The notes under the pieces: generated by a model
Database searches by the model: none
Told to the model about the DNA's origin: nothing
Seen by the model: the letters and a program-made list of their open reading frames with translations, nothing else
Program-made: the position numbers and the translations under genes
NCBI GenBank assembly: GCA_943324745.2
Contig: CALPMT020000001.1
Location: 62,001 to 126,000, forward strand
Reading direction: 5' to 3'
From: Chitinophaga pinensis
GTDB taxonomy: Bacteria > Bacteroidota > Bacteroidia > Flavobacteriales_D > Crocinitomicaceae
Length of the DNA: 64,000 nucleotides
Part shown: piece by piece, positions 1-10,047 of the stretch
Position numbering within the stretch: the first letter of the stretch is position 1
Layout of the letters: each line of letters opens with the position of its first letter

Positions 1-1474
1 TAAGTGTTTTGTTTTTCACTTCAAAAGCGAATTTACCATAGCTATATACTTGTTGATTAATAAAATTAATTAATGGCTGTTGATCTAAATTAACACTTGT
101 AACTTGCTTGATTCCTGATCCACTCGATTTTAATTCAATTAAATTACTTTTCCAATTTAAATTGAAAGCTACATTTTCTTTGCTAGCTATATAAAAACCT
201 TTTAACATAGGTTTTGTCAACGAAGTAACAGGTATCTTATTCAAACTAGTAGCGAATAAAGGAGACGTTGAATTTGATATGAAATAGTTAGTGGTATTTG
301 AACCCATTGTATCAAATGCAATTCGATATTCAAAACTTAAATTTCCATCGCTACTCGTTTTTGATATACTATTTAATTCTTTAGTTATATTTTTCAATAA
401 ACTAGTATAATCTCCATTATTAGTTTCTTTATAAGAGAAAATGGTGTTTTTTCTTAGTTCTAATACTTCAAGAATGGATTTAATTTCATCAATTTTATTT
501 CTTGAAAAATAATTATTCGGATCTAGTAAATAGATTTCTTTGTAAGATTTTAATGCTGCATAGTAATTTTTATTTTCTAAAAATGAATTTGCCTCAGCCA
601 TCTTCTGTGAAACTTTTATCTCTTTAATTTTAATGTTTGCAGCTCTGATTTTTTTAGAAACACCAAAAGATTCATCATCACAATCTTGAGCTAATTTATA
701 GTGCTCAACGGCTTTTTCAAAATCATTATACTCAAAAAATTCATCACCCTTTTGTATGAAATAGATACACTTTTCTTTTTTTAATTCATTCATTTTATAA
801 GAAAGATTATCCTCTTCGGTTACTATGGAACTTATTGATTCGTATTTTGCAAGTGCTTGATCAAATTGTTTCTCATTCTTTAATGTTTCAACTTCATTGT
901 ATACTTCTTCTAAGCGAGATATCCGTTGTTTTTCGAGTCGAATTTTTTCATCTTCATTTTTTTTAACGCGAATAATCTCTGCATACAAACTTGGTGCATG
1001 ATAATATAAAATTGCGAAAGTACCCGAACTTCTGTACGTATTATATTTTCTAAATTCAATGGTTAACTTACCGTCAGTACATGTTTTGGTGCTGTAATCC
1101 GTTGATTCAACAGTTTTTATCGGAAACTTGGATGCTACTTCCGTTAATAAATTATTAAAGCAGGATTCTGAAGGTTCAAATACTATAACATTTGGTTTAT
1201 TTGCACTTTTAAATAATTGTAAGTAAGAAGTATTACCAGAAGAATATTTATCCCATTTATAAAGCGTATAATCTAACTCATATTTAAAATAATTCGACGA
1301 AGTGTTATTTTCAGCATTGGAATTATTCCAATTCTCATTACTCAAAAAATAGTTAACATCCTCTAATGTTGTTGATGTCATTCGTGATAATTGTTTATGA
1401 TTGAAACAATTATCCTGACTTTTAAGTAAAGTAGTTGAAAGTAGTGTAACTAAAAAAACTGCTGTAAATCGCAT
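1..1474 (-). CDS. Secreted TPR-like repeat protein, C-terminus cut off by the window edge
   Basis: I read this partial frame on the minus strand from the ATG at 1474; it stays open to position 1. It starts with a hydrophobic signal peptide (MRFTAVFLVTLLSTTLL). After about 170 residues of unknown sequence come a Lys/Glu-rich stretch and helical repeats with TPR character near residues 190-215, 236-261 and 290-323 (for example FEYNDFEKAVEHYKLAQD, then YYAALKSYKEIYLLDP). The tail looks beta-rich. It lies 20 bp downstream of the WG-repeat lipoprotein gene on the same strand, so the two are probably co-transcribed. The function is not recognised; a periplasmic or surface scaffold is an inference from the TPR pattern. 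Confidence 0.75.
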   Translation of the reverse strand, partial: MRFTAVFLVTLLSTTLLKSQDNCFNHKQLSRMTSTTLEDVNYFLSNENWNNSNAENNTSSNYFKYELDYTLYKWDKYSSGNTSYLQLFKSANKPNVIVFEPSESCFNNLLTEVASKFPIKTVESTDYSTKTCTDGKLTIEFRKYNTYRSSGTFAILYYHAPSLYAEIIRVKKNEDEKIRLEKQRISRLEEVYNEVETLKNEKQFDQALAKYESISSIVTEEDNLSYKMNELKKEKCIYFIQKGDEFFEYNDFEKAVEHYKLAQDCDDESFGVSKKIRAANIKIKEIKVSQKMAEANSFLENKNYYAALKSYKEIYLLDPNNYFSRNKIDEIKSILEVLELRKNTIFSYKETNNGDYTSLLKNITKELNSISKTSSDGNLSFEYRIAFDTMGSNTTNYFISNSTSPLFATSLNKIPVTSLTKPMLKGFYIASKENVAFNLNWKSNLIELKSSGSGIKQVTSVNLDQQPLINFINQQVYSYGKFAFEVKNKTL

Positions 1475-1494
1475 GTGAAATTGTTAGATATTAT

Positions 1495-3198
1495 TTAATA
1501 ATCCATATTTTCTGATTCATATTCCGGCTCATATTCGGGTTCATAGTCACCTTCATACTCATCATATGAAGTAGTATTTGAACTTTCGTCGATATATTCA
1601 TAATTCATTGAATCAGACATTTTATAAACAGAAATAGTAACTGCATAAGCATCTTTTTGTAGTAATACAATTTTATTACCATTGTCGTAATAAAGATTAG
1701 AAGAGTTACTTTTATTTGTATTCTTAGTATACCCTACAAGTTTGTGCTCTAAAGCCTTTATTAAATCTGATTCTTTGCCATAACCTTTTCCTGTAAGATG
1801 AATCTCAAACCTGAAAAAATTAAGTTTGTTGGATTGTTTGAAAACATTTTCAGTTTCTGTATACGTGTACCAAGCATCTCCTCTTTCAACACTTACTTGC
1901 TCATATGATTTACCACCGACATAAAAAGATAAATAGGCATCTTTTGTAATCTTTTTCTCATTAATAACTTGTTGAATATTTGTATAAGCACTAAAATCAT
2001 TCTCAGATAAAGAATATTTCCGCTGTACATCTCCAAAAGAAGAATTAAATGTAAAATTTTCTGGAGATTCTGTATTTATTGCTTCAGTAATTGCATCCAC
2101 ATTGAAAAAGTCTGTATTCACAGAATTAAAAATCGATTTCCCACTAGTTACATAGTTTATATAATCGTTGGAAACAGATTCAAATTGAGGATTAATTTCA
2201 AATTTCCCTTCTAGATTTATAAATCCAATTTTATCGGCAGATTCAACCATCGCTAAATCATCATCAAACGGAAGTGCTACACCAAATTGAGGGTTAATTT
2301 CAAATTTCCCTTCTTTATTTATGTAACCCCATTTACTAGCTGATTCAACAGCCGCTAATTTAGAACCACTAAACGGAAATGCATTCTCAAATTGAGGATT
2401 AATCAAAATTTTACCATCTTCATCACACCATCCATATTTATTATCTTGTTCAATAAGAAAGATATCACCATCTGTCTTCATCATTGAAAACTGAGGATTA
2501 ATTATAAATTTACCATCTTCATCGATGACACCATATTTATTGGTTAATTTAATGATTGCATGACCTTTTGAATCAAAAGAACCAGCATAATCAAATTGAT
2601 ACGATATATCGATTAATCCTTTCTCATTGATAAAACCCCATTTTCCTTTGTTATTTTGAACTGGACATTTTTTATTGTTGAAATGACCAACATTTTCAAA
2701 TTGAGGATTGATAACTACTTTTCCCGATTTCGAAATAAATCCCCACTTTAAATCCCCTTTTGAGTCAATTTGTTGAAATGGTGCAAAACCATTTTTAAAA
2801 CTTCTTACTTTTTCAGCAAATTCCGCTTTAAATAAAACTTTCCCCTTTGTATTAATAGCAGTTGGACAACCGTTTTTTTGAACTACCCATGCTATTTCAT
2901 CACTAAATACAGTTGCCTCTAAATATTTGGCGGAAATGACAAACTTTCCTTCTTCTGAAATATAGCCATACTTTGAATTTTCACCAGATGTTTTTACCAA
3001 TGCTAAGCCATCGTGATACACAGAAGCATTCTCAAACTGAGGATTTATCTGAATTTTTCCTTCTCTATCTATATATTCAAGCTTATCACCGGATGAAACA
3101 GGAATTAAATCAACGTTGTCTTTACCTAAGTCAATCCCTAAGTCAATACAAGAATTAAGAACGAGAATCAAGAATGGAAGAAAAATTATTTTTTTCAT
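1495..3198 (-). CDS. WG-repeat lipoprotein
   Basis: The 567-residue protein has a lipoprotein signal (LILVLNSC, lipobox Cys near residue 17). Residues 40-345 hold about nine WG-type beta repeats with the pattern K(W/Y)G(F/Y)I-x-x-x-G-K-x-x-I-N-P-Q-F. The C-terminal 200 residues are different, and the last 25 are rich in Tyr/Glu/Pro (YEPEYEPEYE). WG repeats (WG_beta_rep family) are common in Bacteroidota surface proteins and probably bind other proteins or peptides. The gene diverges from the SrfB-like ATPase gene across a 136-bp region and precedes the truncated TPR gene. A role as an outer-membrane sensor or binding component of the adjacent system is inferred from position only. Confidence 0.85.
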   Translation of the reverse strand: MKKIIFLPFLILVLNSCIDLGIDLGKDNVDLIPVSSGDKLEYIDREGKIQINPQFENASVYHDGLALVKTSGENSKYGYISEEGKFVISAKYLEATVFSDEIAWVVQKNGCPTAINTKGKVLFKAEFAEKVRSFKNGFAPFQQIDSKGDLKWGFISKSGKVVINPQFENVGHFNNKKCPVQNNKGKWGFINEKGLIDISYQFDYAGSFDSKGHAIIKLTNKYGVIDEDGKFIINPQFSMMKTDGDIFLIEQDNKYGWCDEDGKILINPQFENAFPFSGSKLAAVESASKWGYINKEGKFEINPQFGVALPFDDDLAMVESADKIGFINLEGKFEINPQFESVSNDYINYVTSGKSIFNSVNTDFFNVDAITEAINTESPENFTFNSSFGDVQRKYSLSENDFSAYTNIQQVINEKKITKDAYLSFYVGGKSYEQVSVERGDAWYTYTETENVFKQSNKLNFFRFEIHLTGKGYGKESDLIKALEHKLVGYTKNTNKSNSSNLYYDNGNKIVLLQKDAYAVTISVYKMSDSMNYEYIDESSNTTSYDEYEGDYEPEYEPEYESENMDY

Positions 3199-3243
3199 TT
3201 TAGTATATTTTTTGGATTACAAACTTACAATTTATAGTTCTTT

Positions 3244-3251
3244 TATTTTTG
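3244..3251 (+). promoter_or_regulatory. Candidate -7 promoter element for the SrfB-led array
   Basis: TATTTTTG matches the Bacteroidota sigma-A -7 consensus TAnnTTTG. It lies 83 bp upstream of the array's first start codon, in the 136-bp space between divergent genes. No -33 TTTG box with normal spacing was found, so the call rests on the -7 element alone. Confidence 0.4.
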
Positions 3252-3334
3252 CGTTTAGTAGAAATATTTCGGTTTAATATTTCATTATTAGTTATTTTAG
3301 CAAAATAGAATAATATTTTTAATGGTCTTTAAAA

Positions 3335-6300
3335 ATGAGAAGAGTAAGTTTAATAGCAAATTCAGGAATTCAATATTACAAGTTTAAAGTAAATTTAGAT
3401 AAACAGTTTGGTAAGACGAATAAGATTTACTTTCAAGAACCGCTTAATCTGACAAATTTTAAATATTGGATCGACTTTTTACACAAAGAAATAGTCGAGG
3501 GAGAAGAAATTTTTTACAGAAAAAACGAGCTAATTGAAAAGAATTATTTAAACGAATCTCATAAAGTAATTTTAGGAAGTGACTTAAGTACCTGTACAGA
3601 AATAAACGATGTTACGTATACGATAGATAATATTGGTAAGTGTATTAAACATTTTAAAAATAAATGGATACCCCTTCCTTTTTTTAAGAATAATAACATT
3701 AATGAAGATTTATTTGGACCAACAGATTGGATAAGATTATATATCTCAGGGAATGAAACCGATGAAGATGTAGAGTTGATTTTAGCAATTGATACGCAAA
3801 CAACCAATGAATCCAATGATAAGAACTCTCCTTTTCTGAATCAAAATCCAGATGAAAATATTTTTAAATTATGTCAAAATGATGTATTAATCAGTAGTTT
3901 CTTTGATGACAATAATAATTGTGGATGGGTGGACGACTACATAGGAGATGTGTTTTTTAAAAATAATGATGATCTAAGATTAGAAACCCCTTACAATCAA
4001 CATATTGGAAATTACTTCTTGTTAGTAAGATGGTTGTTTTCGTTAGAAGATCTACCTGAAATTCAATTATACAACAATAATTCAGAAGCGATCGATGTGG
4101 ATTTGGTGATTGATCTTGGCAACTCCAAAACGTGTGCCCTACTATTTGAAAATCCTAAAAATGAAGATTTTAACTTTAACAAAGTGAAAAAATTAAAACT
4201 TCATGATTTCAGTAGTCCTAATAATACGTATTGTGAACCTTTTTCCATGAATATTGTATTTAAGGAAACGAAATTTGGAGAAATTACAAGTGAAAGATAC
4301 CATAATCAAAATTCTAAATTTATTTTCCCAAGTTTTGTAAGACTCGGCGAAGAAGCTAATAGACTGAAAAGTCAATCTACGGTTGAGCTATCTTTAGGAA
4401 AAGAGATCAATTCCTATAATTCAAGTCCAAAAAGATATCTCTGGGACAAAGATGCTGCTAATAAAACATGGGAATTTTACCCTGAAGATGTTACCAAACC
4501 TTTGAAAGAAGCATATATCCCAGGTATATCAGAGCAATTAACATCTTCTGGTGAGCTTTGTAAAGATTCATTTTTTGGTGTTAAACCAATTTACTCTAGA
4601 AATTCATTGATGACTTTTGTTTTTTTAGAAATTATTTCGCACGCAAATACTCAAATTAATTCTTTTGAATTTAGACAAGAACACGGGAATATAATTGTAC
4701 CTCGAAAAATTAAAAGAATTACCATCTCTTGCCCTACTGGAATGATTCAATTTGAACAAATTGAATTAAGAGAAGCAGCCGAAAATGCATGTAGATTATT
4801 AAACGGTTTCAGAAAACAAAATTCGGATGCTATCATTAGTTTAATAAACGATGATTCATCCCTACCAGAAATAATACCTTCTATTAAAGATTTAAAATTA
4901 AATCTATCTAAAATAGAAGATAAAAAAGATTGGATATACGACGAAGCAACAAGTTGCCAAATGGTTTTTTTATACGGCCTTTTAGGAAGGAAAATGAATG
5001 AAAATACCGAGCTAGCATTGAAAGTGTTTTCAAAGTGGAACGATAAAACAAATCAACAAAAATTGAAAATTGCATCCATCGATATTGGTGGCGGAACGAC
5101 GGATTTAATGATTTGCTCTCATGAAATAAATACGGATAACATTATTAAAATCACCCCTACTCCATTATTTTGGGAAAGTTTTAAAATTGCTGGTGACGAT
5201 CTGTTAAAAGAACTAGTTCAACAAATTGTTATAGAAGGAGAAGATAATGAGATAAACAAAGGTGCTTGTGGTGTAATTGAAAATACGGGCAAAAATCTTG
5301 GGATTGAGAATTTATCCTCCAAGCTAAACGGTTTTTTTGGAGAAGACAATAATAATATTGGGTATAAAGGTAAAATGATGCGTAAATTGTTCATTCATCA
5401 AATTGCTATTCCTGTTGTCTTGAAATACCTTGAGAATGCGAATAAAAATAATGAAAATTCTGTGTTAACTTTTGAAGATATATTCGGAACTAAATTTAAC
5501 AATACGGAGTTACTGAATTATTTCCACGCGCATTTTGGTTTCAAAATTCAAGAGGTGAAATGGCGACTTTCTTCGAAACAAGTGAACGCTATTGTGCAAG
5601 CAGTTTTTGAACATTTGATTAAACGTATTTCCGTTTTAATTAGCCAATACGAATGTGATTTTGTAATATTATCTGGAAATCCTTGTTCTTTAAATTCACT
5701 AGAACAATTATTCCAAAAATACATGGCGGTTACGCCAGATCGCTTGATTAATCTAAATAATTATTGGATCGGTAGATGGTATCCTTTTTCGGATAATAAC
5801 GGCTACATAAACGACCCTAAAACAATTGTTTCTGTTGGAAGTATTATCTCTTTAATGGCAGGACCACTAGGTAGATTAAATAACTTCCGCTTAAACTCTA
5901 AGTTTTTACGTTCGCAATTAATCTCAACAGCTGACAATCTTGGAGTTGTTGTTAAAAATAATTTTCAAAATTTCATAAATCCATCGAATAGCGAAGGTAG
6001 TTTTACCATTAATTCAATTCCAGCTAGAATAGGATTTAAGAAAATCAACTCGCAAAATTATCCGATCTCAGATTTATATCTACTAAAAATCAATGATGAA
6101 GAAATTGTAGATTATTTAAAAAAACGAAATCCTTCTGCTTTTAACTTAGAAATGCTTCATACCTATAAAACAAATTTGACGCTTAAATTGCCTTTAACAG
6201 TGCATGTTAGTCGTGATACTGAAAAAAGTAAGGAAGAATTAAAAGTCGAAAATGTATATAACTTTGAAGGAGAAGAAATCTCTAGAAAATTCTTTAGACT

Positions 6301-6379
6301 CGACTACCAAACCCTAAATGGTAATAATGAATATTGGTTAGATAATTGTGAATTTATACTAAACATACGTACAAATTAA
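3335..6379 (+). CDS. SrfB-like actin/Hsp70-fold ATPase
   Basis: The protein is 1014 residues, about the usual length for the SrfB family (virulence factor SrfB, PF07520/COG4457 from memory). It carries two phosphate-binding loops of the actin/Hsp70 ATPase fold: DLVIDLGNSKTC at about 256-266, and SIDIGGGTTDLMI at about 582-593. There is no signal peptide or membrane segment, so it should be cytoplasmic. In Salmonella and Photorhabdus srfB lies next to srfC. Here a SrfC-like gene follows after 4 bp, which strengthens the assignment. It is the first gene of a ten-gene array and probably the nucleotide-driven core or chaperone-like component. The N-terminal 240 residues are less recognisable. The biochemical role of the family is not established. 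Confidence 0.85.
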   Translation: MRRVSLIANSGIQYYKFKVNLDKQFGKTNKIYFQEPLNLTNFKYWIDFLHKEIVEGEEIFYRKNELIEKNYLNESHKVILGSDLSTCTEINDVTYTIDNIGKCIKHFKNKWIPLPFFKNNNINEDLFGPTDWIRLYISGNETDEDVELILAIDTQTTNESNDKNSPFLNQNPDENIFKLCQNDVLISSFFDDNNNCGWVDDYIGDVFFKNNDDLRLETPYNQHIGNYFLLVRWLFSLEDLPEIQLYNNNSEAIDVDLVIDLGNSKTCALLFENPKNEDFNFNKVKKLKLHDFSSPNNTYCEPFSMNIVFKETKFGEITSERYHNQNSKFIFPSFVRLGEEANRLKSQSTVELSLGKEINSYNSSPKRYLWDKDAANKTWEFYPEDVTKPLKEAYIPGISEQLTSSGELCKDSFFGVKPIYSRNSLMTFVFLEIISHANTQINSFEFRQEHGNIIVPRKIKRITISCPTGMIQFEQIELREAAENACRLLNGFRKQNSDAIISLINDDSSLPEIIPSIKDLKLNLSKIEDKKDWIYDEATSCQMVFLYGLLGRKMNENTELALKVFSKWNDKTNQQKLKIASIDIGGGTTDLMICSHEINTDNIIKITPTPLFWESFKIAGDDLLKELVQQIVIEGEDNEINKGACGVIENTGKNLGIENLSSKLNGFFGEDNNNIGYKGKMMRKLFIHQIAIPVVLKYLENANKNNENSVLTFEDIFGTKFNNTELLNYFHAHFGFKIQEVKWRLSSKQVNAIVQAVFEHLIKRISVLISQYECDFVILSGNPCSLNSLEQLFQKYMAVTPDRLINLNNYWIGRWYPFSDNNGYINDPKTIVSVGSIISLMAGPLGRLNNFRLNSKFLRSQLISTADNLGVVVKNNFQNFINPSNSEGSFTINSIPARIGFKKINSQNYPISDLYLLKINDEEIVDYLKKRNPSAFNLEMLHTYKTNLTLKLPLTVHVSRDTEKSKEELKVENVYNFEGEEISRKFFRLDYQTLNGNNEYWLDNCEFILNIRTN

Positions 6380-6383
6380 TTAT

Positions 6384-9179
6384 ATGGAGAATTATAGTAC
6401 CGAAAAAATAAATGAAATAAGTCAACAATTAAATACTGTCATTGATTGTTTGTCTAAGAGTGTTTCGTGGGGACAAAAAAATTTAAAATTTGAAGATAAA
6501 GAACAGTTTGTCACTGAACTTAAAAACTCAAAACGTAAATTATTACGTGTCAATAGTAGTCTAGAAACTAAATCTTCTATTGCAGTTTTTGGTGGAAGTC
6601 AGGTTGGAAAATCTTATTTAATTAAAAATGTACTAAGCGAATCCGATAAACCTTTTTATATCGTTAATAATCACAATAAGTATGATTTCTTAAAAGACAT
6701 CAACCCTCCAGGTGTAGGTGCTGAAAGTACAGGTGTAGTCACACGTTTTACAATCGATCAACCTTCCCCTTTTGCTGATTTTCCGATCAAGATTAAAATT
6801 CTTTCAATCAAAGATTTGTTAACGATATTATTTGATAGTTTTTATTTAGATCAAAAGCGAATCAAAAAGTTTCCAAACGAAGAGTTTATTACTGTAAGAA
6901 TTAAAGAAATTGAACAACTTCAAAGTGCAAATAACGAAACTCAAAACGTGCTATCGGAACTAGATATTTTAGATATTAAACAATATTTTGACGAATATTT
7001 ATCTAAACATTCCTTATTATTTGAACGATTAGAAACTACAAAATATTGGTATAAAATCTCTAATTGTATCGAACGTATTCCTTTGAATAATATACCTCAG
7101 GTTTTTTCAATATTATGGGATGACAATCAATTAATTACGAATGTTTTTATTCAACTCTTGAAGGTTTCTTCTCAAATTGATTTTGAATCTGTATTATTTG
7201 CTCCTTTTGATGCTGTATTAAGAGGAAAAGGAGAAATATTGGATGTAAAACGTTTAAAAGAACTGAACACGAATACCAGTAAAATTATCGTGCAATCTAA
7301 TGCAGGTAAACAATATGAAATTGATAATTCCTTTCTCAGCGCACTTACTGCTGAATTAGTTTTTCAAATACCAGAGGAACTAACAAGTAATAAATCATTT
7401 ATAAAAAACTCGGACTTACTTGATTTCCCTGGAGCAAGAAGTCGTTTAGCGATTGAAAACGAAGATATTTCTGTAGATCTCGTTCCTGAAATGTTACTAC
7501 GTGGTAAAGTATCTTATTTGTTTAATAAATATTCAGACTCTTTTCAAATTAATAATTTATTGTTTTGTACAAATGATAAACAATTAGATGTAAATGAAAT
7601 ACCTACTTTATTATCTTTTTGGATTGATAAAAACATTGGAGAAACACCGGAAACGAGACATAACACACTAAAAAACACATCAATTCCTCCGTTATTTGTT
7701 GTTTTTACTTTTTTCAATAATCAATTAAAGTATGATATTACCAATGACCTTGATCTATCCAATCTCGCGTACAAATGGGACATCCGTTTTAATCGTTTTT
7801 TTGAAAATGAAATTGTTTCTCCTACCAATAATTGGCATAAAGAATGGGATAACAAAAACACACCTTTTCAAAACTTTTATTTATTACGCGACTATAAATA
7901 TTCAAACGATACCTACCTAGGATTTGAAAATTCGGGTTCAGAACTAACGATTAATCCGGAAAGAATTCCCTATTTAAATTCCTTAAAGAAATCTTTTATT
8001 GAACATGATTTTGTACAAAAACATTTCAATGATGCAGAATATTCATGGAATATATCAACTTCCATGAATAGCGATGGAACCGATTTAATCATTCAGAACC
8101 TCAATCCTGTATCAACTAATTATTCGAAAATAAACCATCATATTTCTGTCATTGAGCAAGAAAAAAACAAACTTGTTTCTTTACTTTCCAAACATGTTTT
8201 TACAGATAATCTTTTTGAGATACGAACAAATGCATTAAGAAATGCAGTTAATATTCAAATAAGTCTAAATACAATCTTTAGTATTAATCCGATCAATTTC
8301 AATAATTTCATCAAAAAACTGTTGATTAGCCCGGACAGATTGTTTAATTTCTTCAACGAACAATTAGTGAAAGAAAATAATTTAACAATCATTGATGAGT
8401 ATACCTTACTTAAATCTCAATTCCCGTTGCTTTCTGCATTGAATTCAAGAGAAGAAAATATTGAAATTTTACGCAAAGGATTTTTCTTAAGTAGTTCGGA
8501 AGAAGTTTTAGTTTACCTAGAAAATAAAGCAATACACATTGACAAACTGTTTGAAAACACGAATAAATTAAGCAAAACAGCCATTTTAATTGAGGAGTTA
8601 ATAAAACTTTGGAAAGTTGAAAATTTATCCATTAGTAATTTACAAGAATTTATTCAACTTGGAATTTCAACAAATGTGATGGACCATTTAATTGATCATT
8701 ATGTAACGGCCATCGAAAGATTTGATTTAAAAGAAAAATTAACCAAACGATTTGAGAAAAAAATATCGGATTATACATCAAATAGAGGAATTGAAGAATA
8801 CCTTTCTGAAATTAGCGCATACTTATTAAACGATTTCATTGTCAATTTTGGTATTCGTTATTTAAGTAGTGACGAATTAAACGAAATTCAAGAAGTTGGT
8901 GTTCAATACAATCTTGATTTTAAAGAGGCGATTAATTTTGAAGAAAAAAACATAAGTGATCAAGAATTGAAAAATCTATTTGATCAAATTTCAGATACAA
9001 ATCTTGAGGAACTACTCATCACGAGTTGGTCACCATTATTGAAAAATTACAACCTTTGGTTCTCAAAGCTAAAAATAAGTATGTTAGCGAATTGTGGCTT
9101 TGTTAATTATGATGAAATTGCAAATAATGAATTAAAAATATTACTTTCTAAATTTTCATCGTTTCAAAAACTTAACTAA
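6384..9179 (+). CDS. SrfC-like P-loop NTPase
   Basis: The 931-residue protein has a clear Walker A motif (G70-GSQVGKS-77, preceded by a beta strand SIAVF) after a 60-residue helical N-terminus. This layout fits the SrfC family (PF10139/COG4458), GTPase-like P-loop proteins encoded with SrfB. LDFPGARSR, at roughly 350, is a plausible switch-II/Walker B (DxxG-type) region. The C-terminal half is long and helical with many Asn/Leu/Glu, like the helical domains of dynamin-type or SrfC proteins. There is no signal peptide. The start is 4 bp after SrfB and the stop overlaps the next ATG (TAATG), so translation is probably coupled. The family assignment rests on context, length and the P-loop. Confidence 0.75.
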   Translation: MENYSTEKINEISQQLNTVIDCLSKSVSWGQKNLKFEDKEQFVTELKNSKRKLLRVNSSLETKSSIAVFGGSQVGKSYLIKNVLSESDKPFYIVNNHNKYDFLKDINPPGVGAESTGVVTRFTIDQPSPFADFPIKIKILSIKDLLTILFDSFYLDQKRIKKFPNEEFITVRIKEIEQLQSANNETQNVLSELDILDIKQYFDEYLSKHSLLFERLETTKYWYKISNCIERIPLNNIPQVFSILWDDNQLITNVFIQLLKVSSQIDFESVLFAPFDAVLRGKGEILDVKRLKELNTNTSKIIVQSNAGKQYEIDNSFLSALTAELVFQIPEELTSNKSFIKNSDLLDFPGARSRLAIENEDISVDLVPEMLLRGKVSYLFNKYSDSFQINNLLFCTNDKQLDVNEIPTLLSFWIDKNIGETPETRHNTLKNTSIPPLFVVFTFFNNQLKYDITNDLDLSNLAYKWDIRFNRFFENEIVSPTNNWHKEWDNKNTPFQNFYLLRDYKYSNDTYLGFENSGSELTINPERIPYLNSLKKSFIEHDFVQKHFNDAEYSWNISTSMNSDGTDLIIQNLNPVSTNYSKINHHISVIEQEKNKLVSLLSKHVFTDNLFEIRTNALRNAVNIQISLNTIFSINPINFNNFIKKLLISPDRLFNFFNEQLVKENNLTIIDEYTLLKSQFPLLSALNSREENIEILRKGFFLSSSEEVLVYLENKAIHIDKLFENTNKLSKTAILIEELIKLWKVENLSISNLQEFIQLGISTNVMDHLIDHYVTAIERFDLKEKLTKRFEKKISDYTSNRGIEEYLSEISAYLLNDFIVNFGIRYLSSDELNEIQEVGVQYNLDFKEAINFEEKNISDQELKNLFDQISDTNLEELLITSWSPLLKNYNLWFSKLKISMLANCGFVNYDEIANNELKILLSKFSSFQKLN

Positions 9180-10045
9180 TGAAAAAAATTGCCTCCATCC
9201 CTACTCATTCATTTGAGCCAATATCTTTTGGGGATAATTATCTATATACACAATACGAAAAATTAAGAAGCTTTCTTCAGGTTAACTTCAATCAAAAAAT
9301 AGCCAATTTTATTGCGAAACCCGTAATTAATAATTCGGAAGTAAGTTGGTATGCAAATTATTACAATGATTTCAGACCAATAGCTGAATTCGACCAAGAA
9401 ACACAAGGACTATTATTATCCAATTATTGGGAAATATTAAATACCATCAATGCAAAAATAAAAACGCTCAAAAGTAAAACTAATAACGATCAAAACGAAT
9501 GGTATTCCTTATTAAATTCGGTATTTGATTCTGAAAACAATAAAATATATTCCGACGGTCAAAATATTGTCGTATTATGGGGATGGAAGTTTTTTAATGC
9601 GCATGAAAATAAATTACCAACATTTATTCCTCAACAAATTTTCAGTACCCCTACCCCTTTGGTAGAACCATTAAACACAGAATTTCAACCTGTTATAACT
9701 GATGAAAATCAAAACAATGAACCGGAAGAATTCGTAAACGAAACACCGTTAATTGAAGAACCGGAACCGTTAGTTATGGAGCCGGAACCATTGGTAGAAG
9801 CGGAAGAAAAGAAATCATTTTGGGCTAGATTCTTAGAGTTCCTCAAATGGTTTGCTTCTAAATATTGGTGGTTATTACTGCTGTTACTTTTGATTATTTT
9901 GTTTTTATTTTTCTTTAATTCGTGTGAAGATAAGCGCAATGATATAACTAATAAAGAAATTAACGATTTAAACAATCGCATCGAATATTTACGTCAAAAA
10001 ACGAGCGAATGCTGTGGTTGTGAAACGAATGAAAACGTAGAATAA
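9179..10045 (+). CDS. Single-pass membrane protein of the SrfB/SrfC-like array
   Basis: The 288-residue protein has a globular N-terminal domain (about 1-150, aromatic-rich, ending in VVLWGWKFF), then a Pro/Glu linker with repeated EPEPLV units at 190-210, then a membrane segment at about 229-247. A short Cys-rich tail ends in ECCGC. With no signal peptide, the N-terminal domain is predicted to be cytoplasmic and the tail external. The start codon overlaps the SrfC-like stop. I do not recognise the N-terminal family. By position it could play the part of SrfA in srfABC operons, but I see no sequence evidence for that. The WWL...C tail resembles the N-terminus of the next protein. Confidence 0.75.
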   Translation: MKKIASIPTHSFEPISFGDNYLYTQYEKLRSFLQVNFNQKIANFIAKPVINNSEVSWYANYYNDFRPIAEFDQETQGLLLSNYWEILNTINAKIKTLKSKTNNDQNEWYSLLNSVFDSENNKIYSDGQNIVVLWGWKFFNAHENKLPTFIPQQIFSTPTPLVEPLNTEFQPVITDENQNNEPEEFVNETPLIEEPEPLVMEPEPLVEAEEKKSFWARFLEFLKWFASKYWWLLLLLLLIILFLFFFNSCEDKRNDITNKEINDLNNRIEYLRQKTSECCGCETNENVE

Positions 10046-10047
10046 GT

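Noticed and set aside
9709..9981. Ser/Asn/Gly-rich frame opposite the 9179-10045 gene
   Set aside because: Mirror of the repeated EPEPLV linker; low-complexity antisense frame.
9179..10045. Naming this protein SrfA
   Set aside because: Only gene order would support it; I see no sequence match to SrfA.
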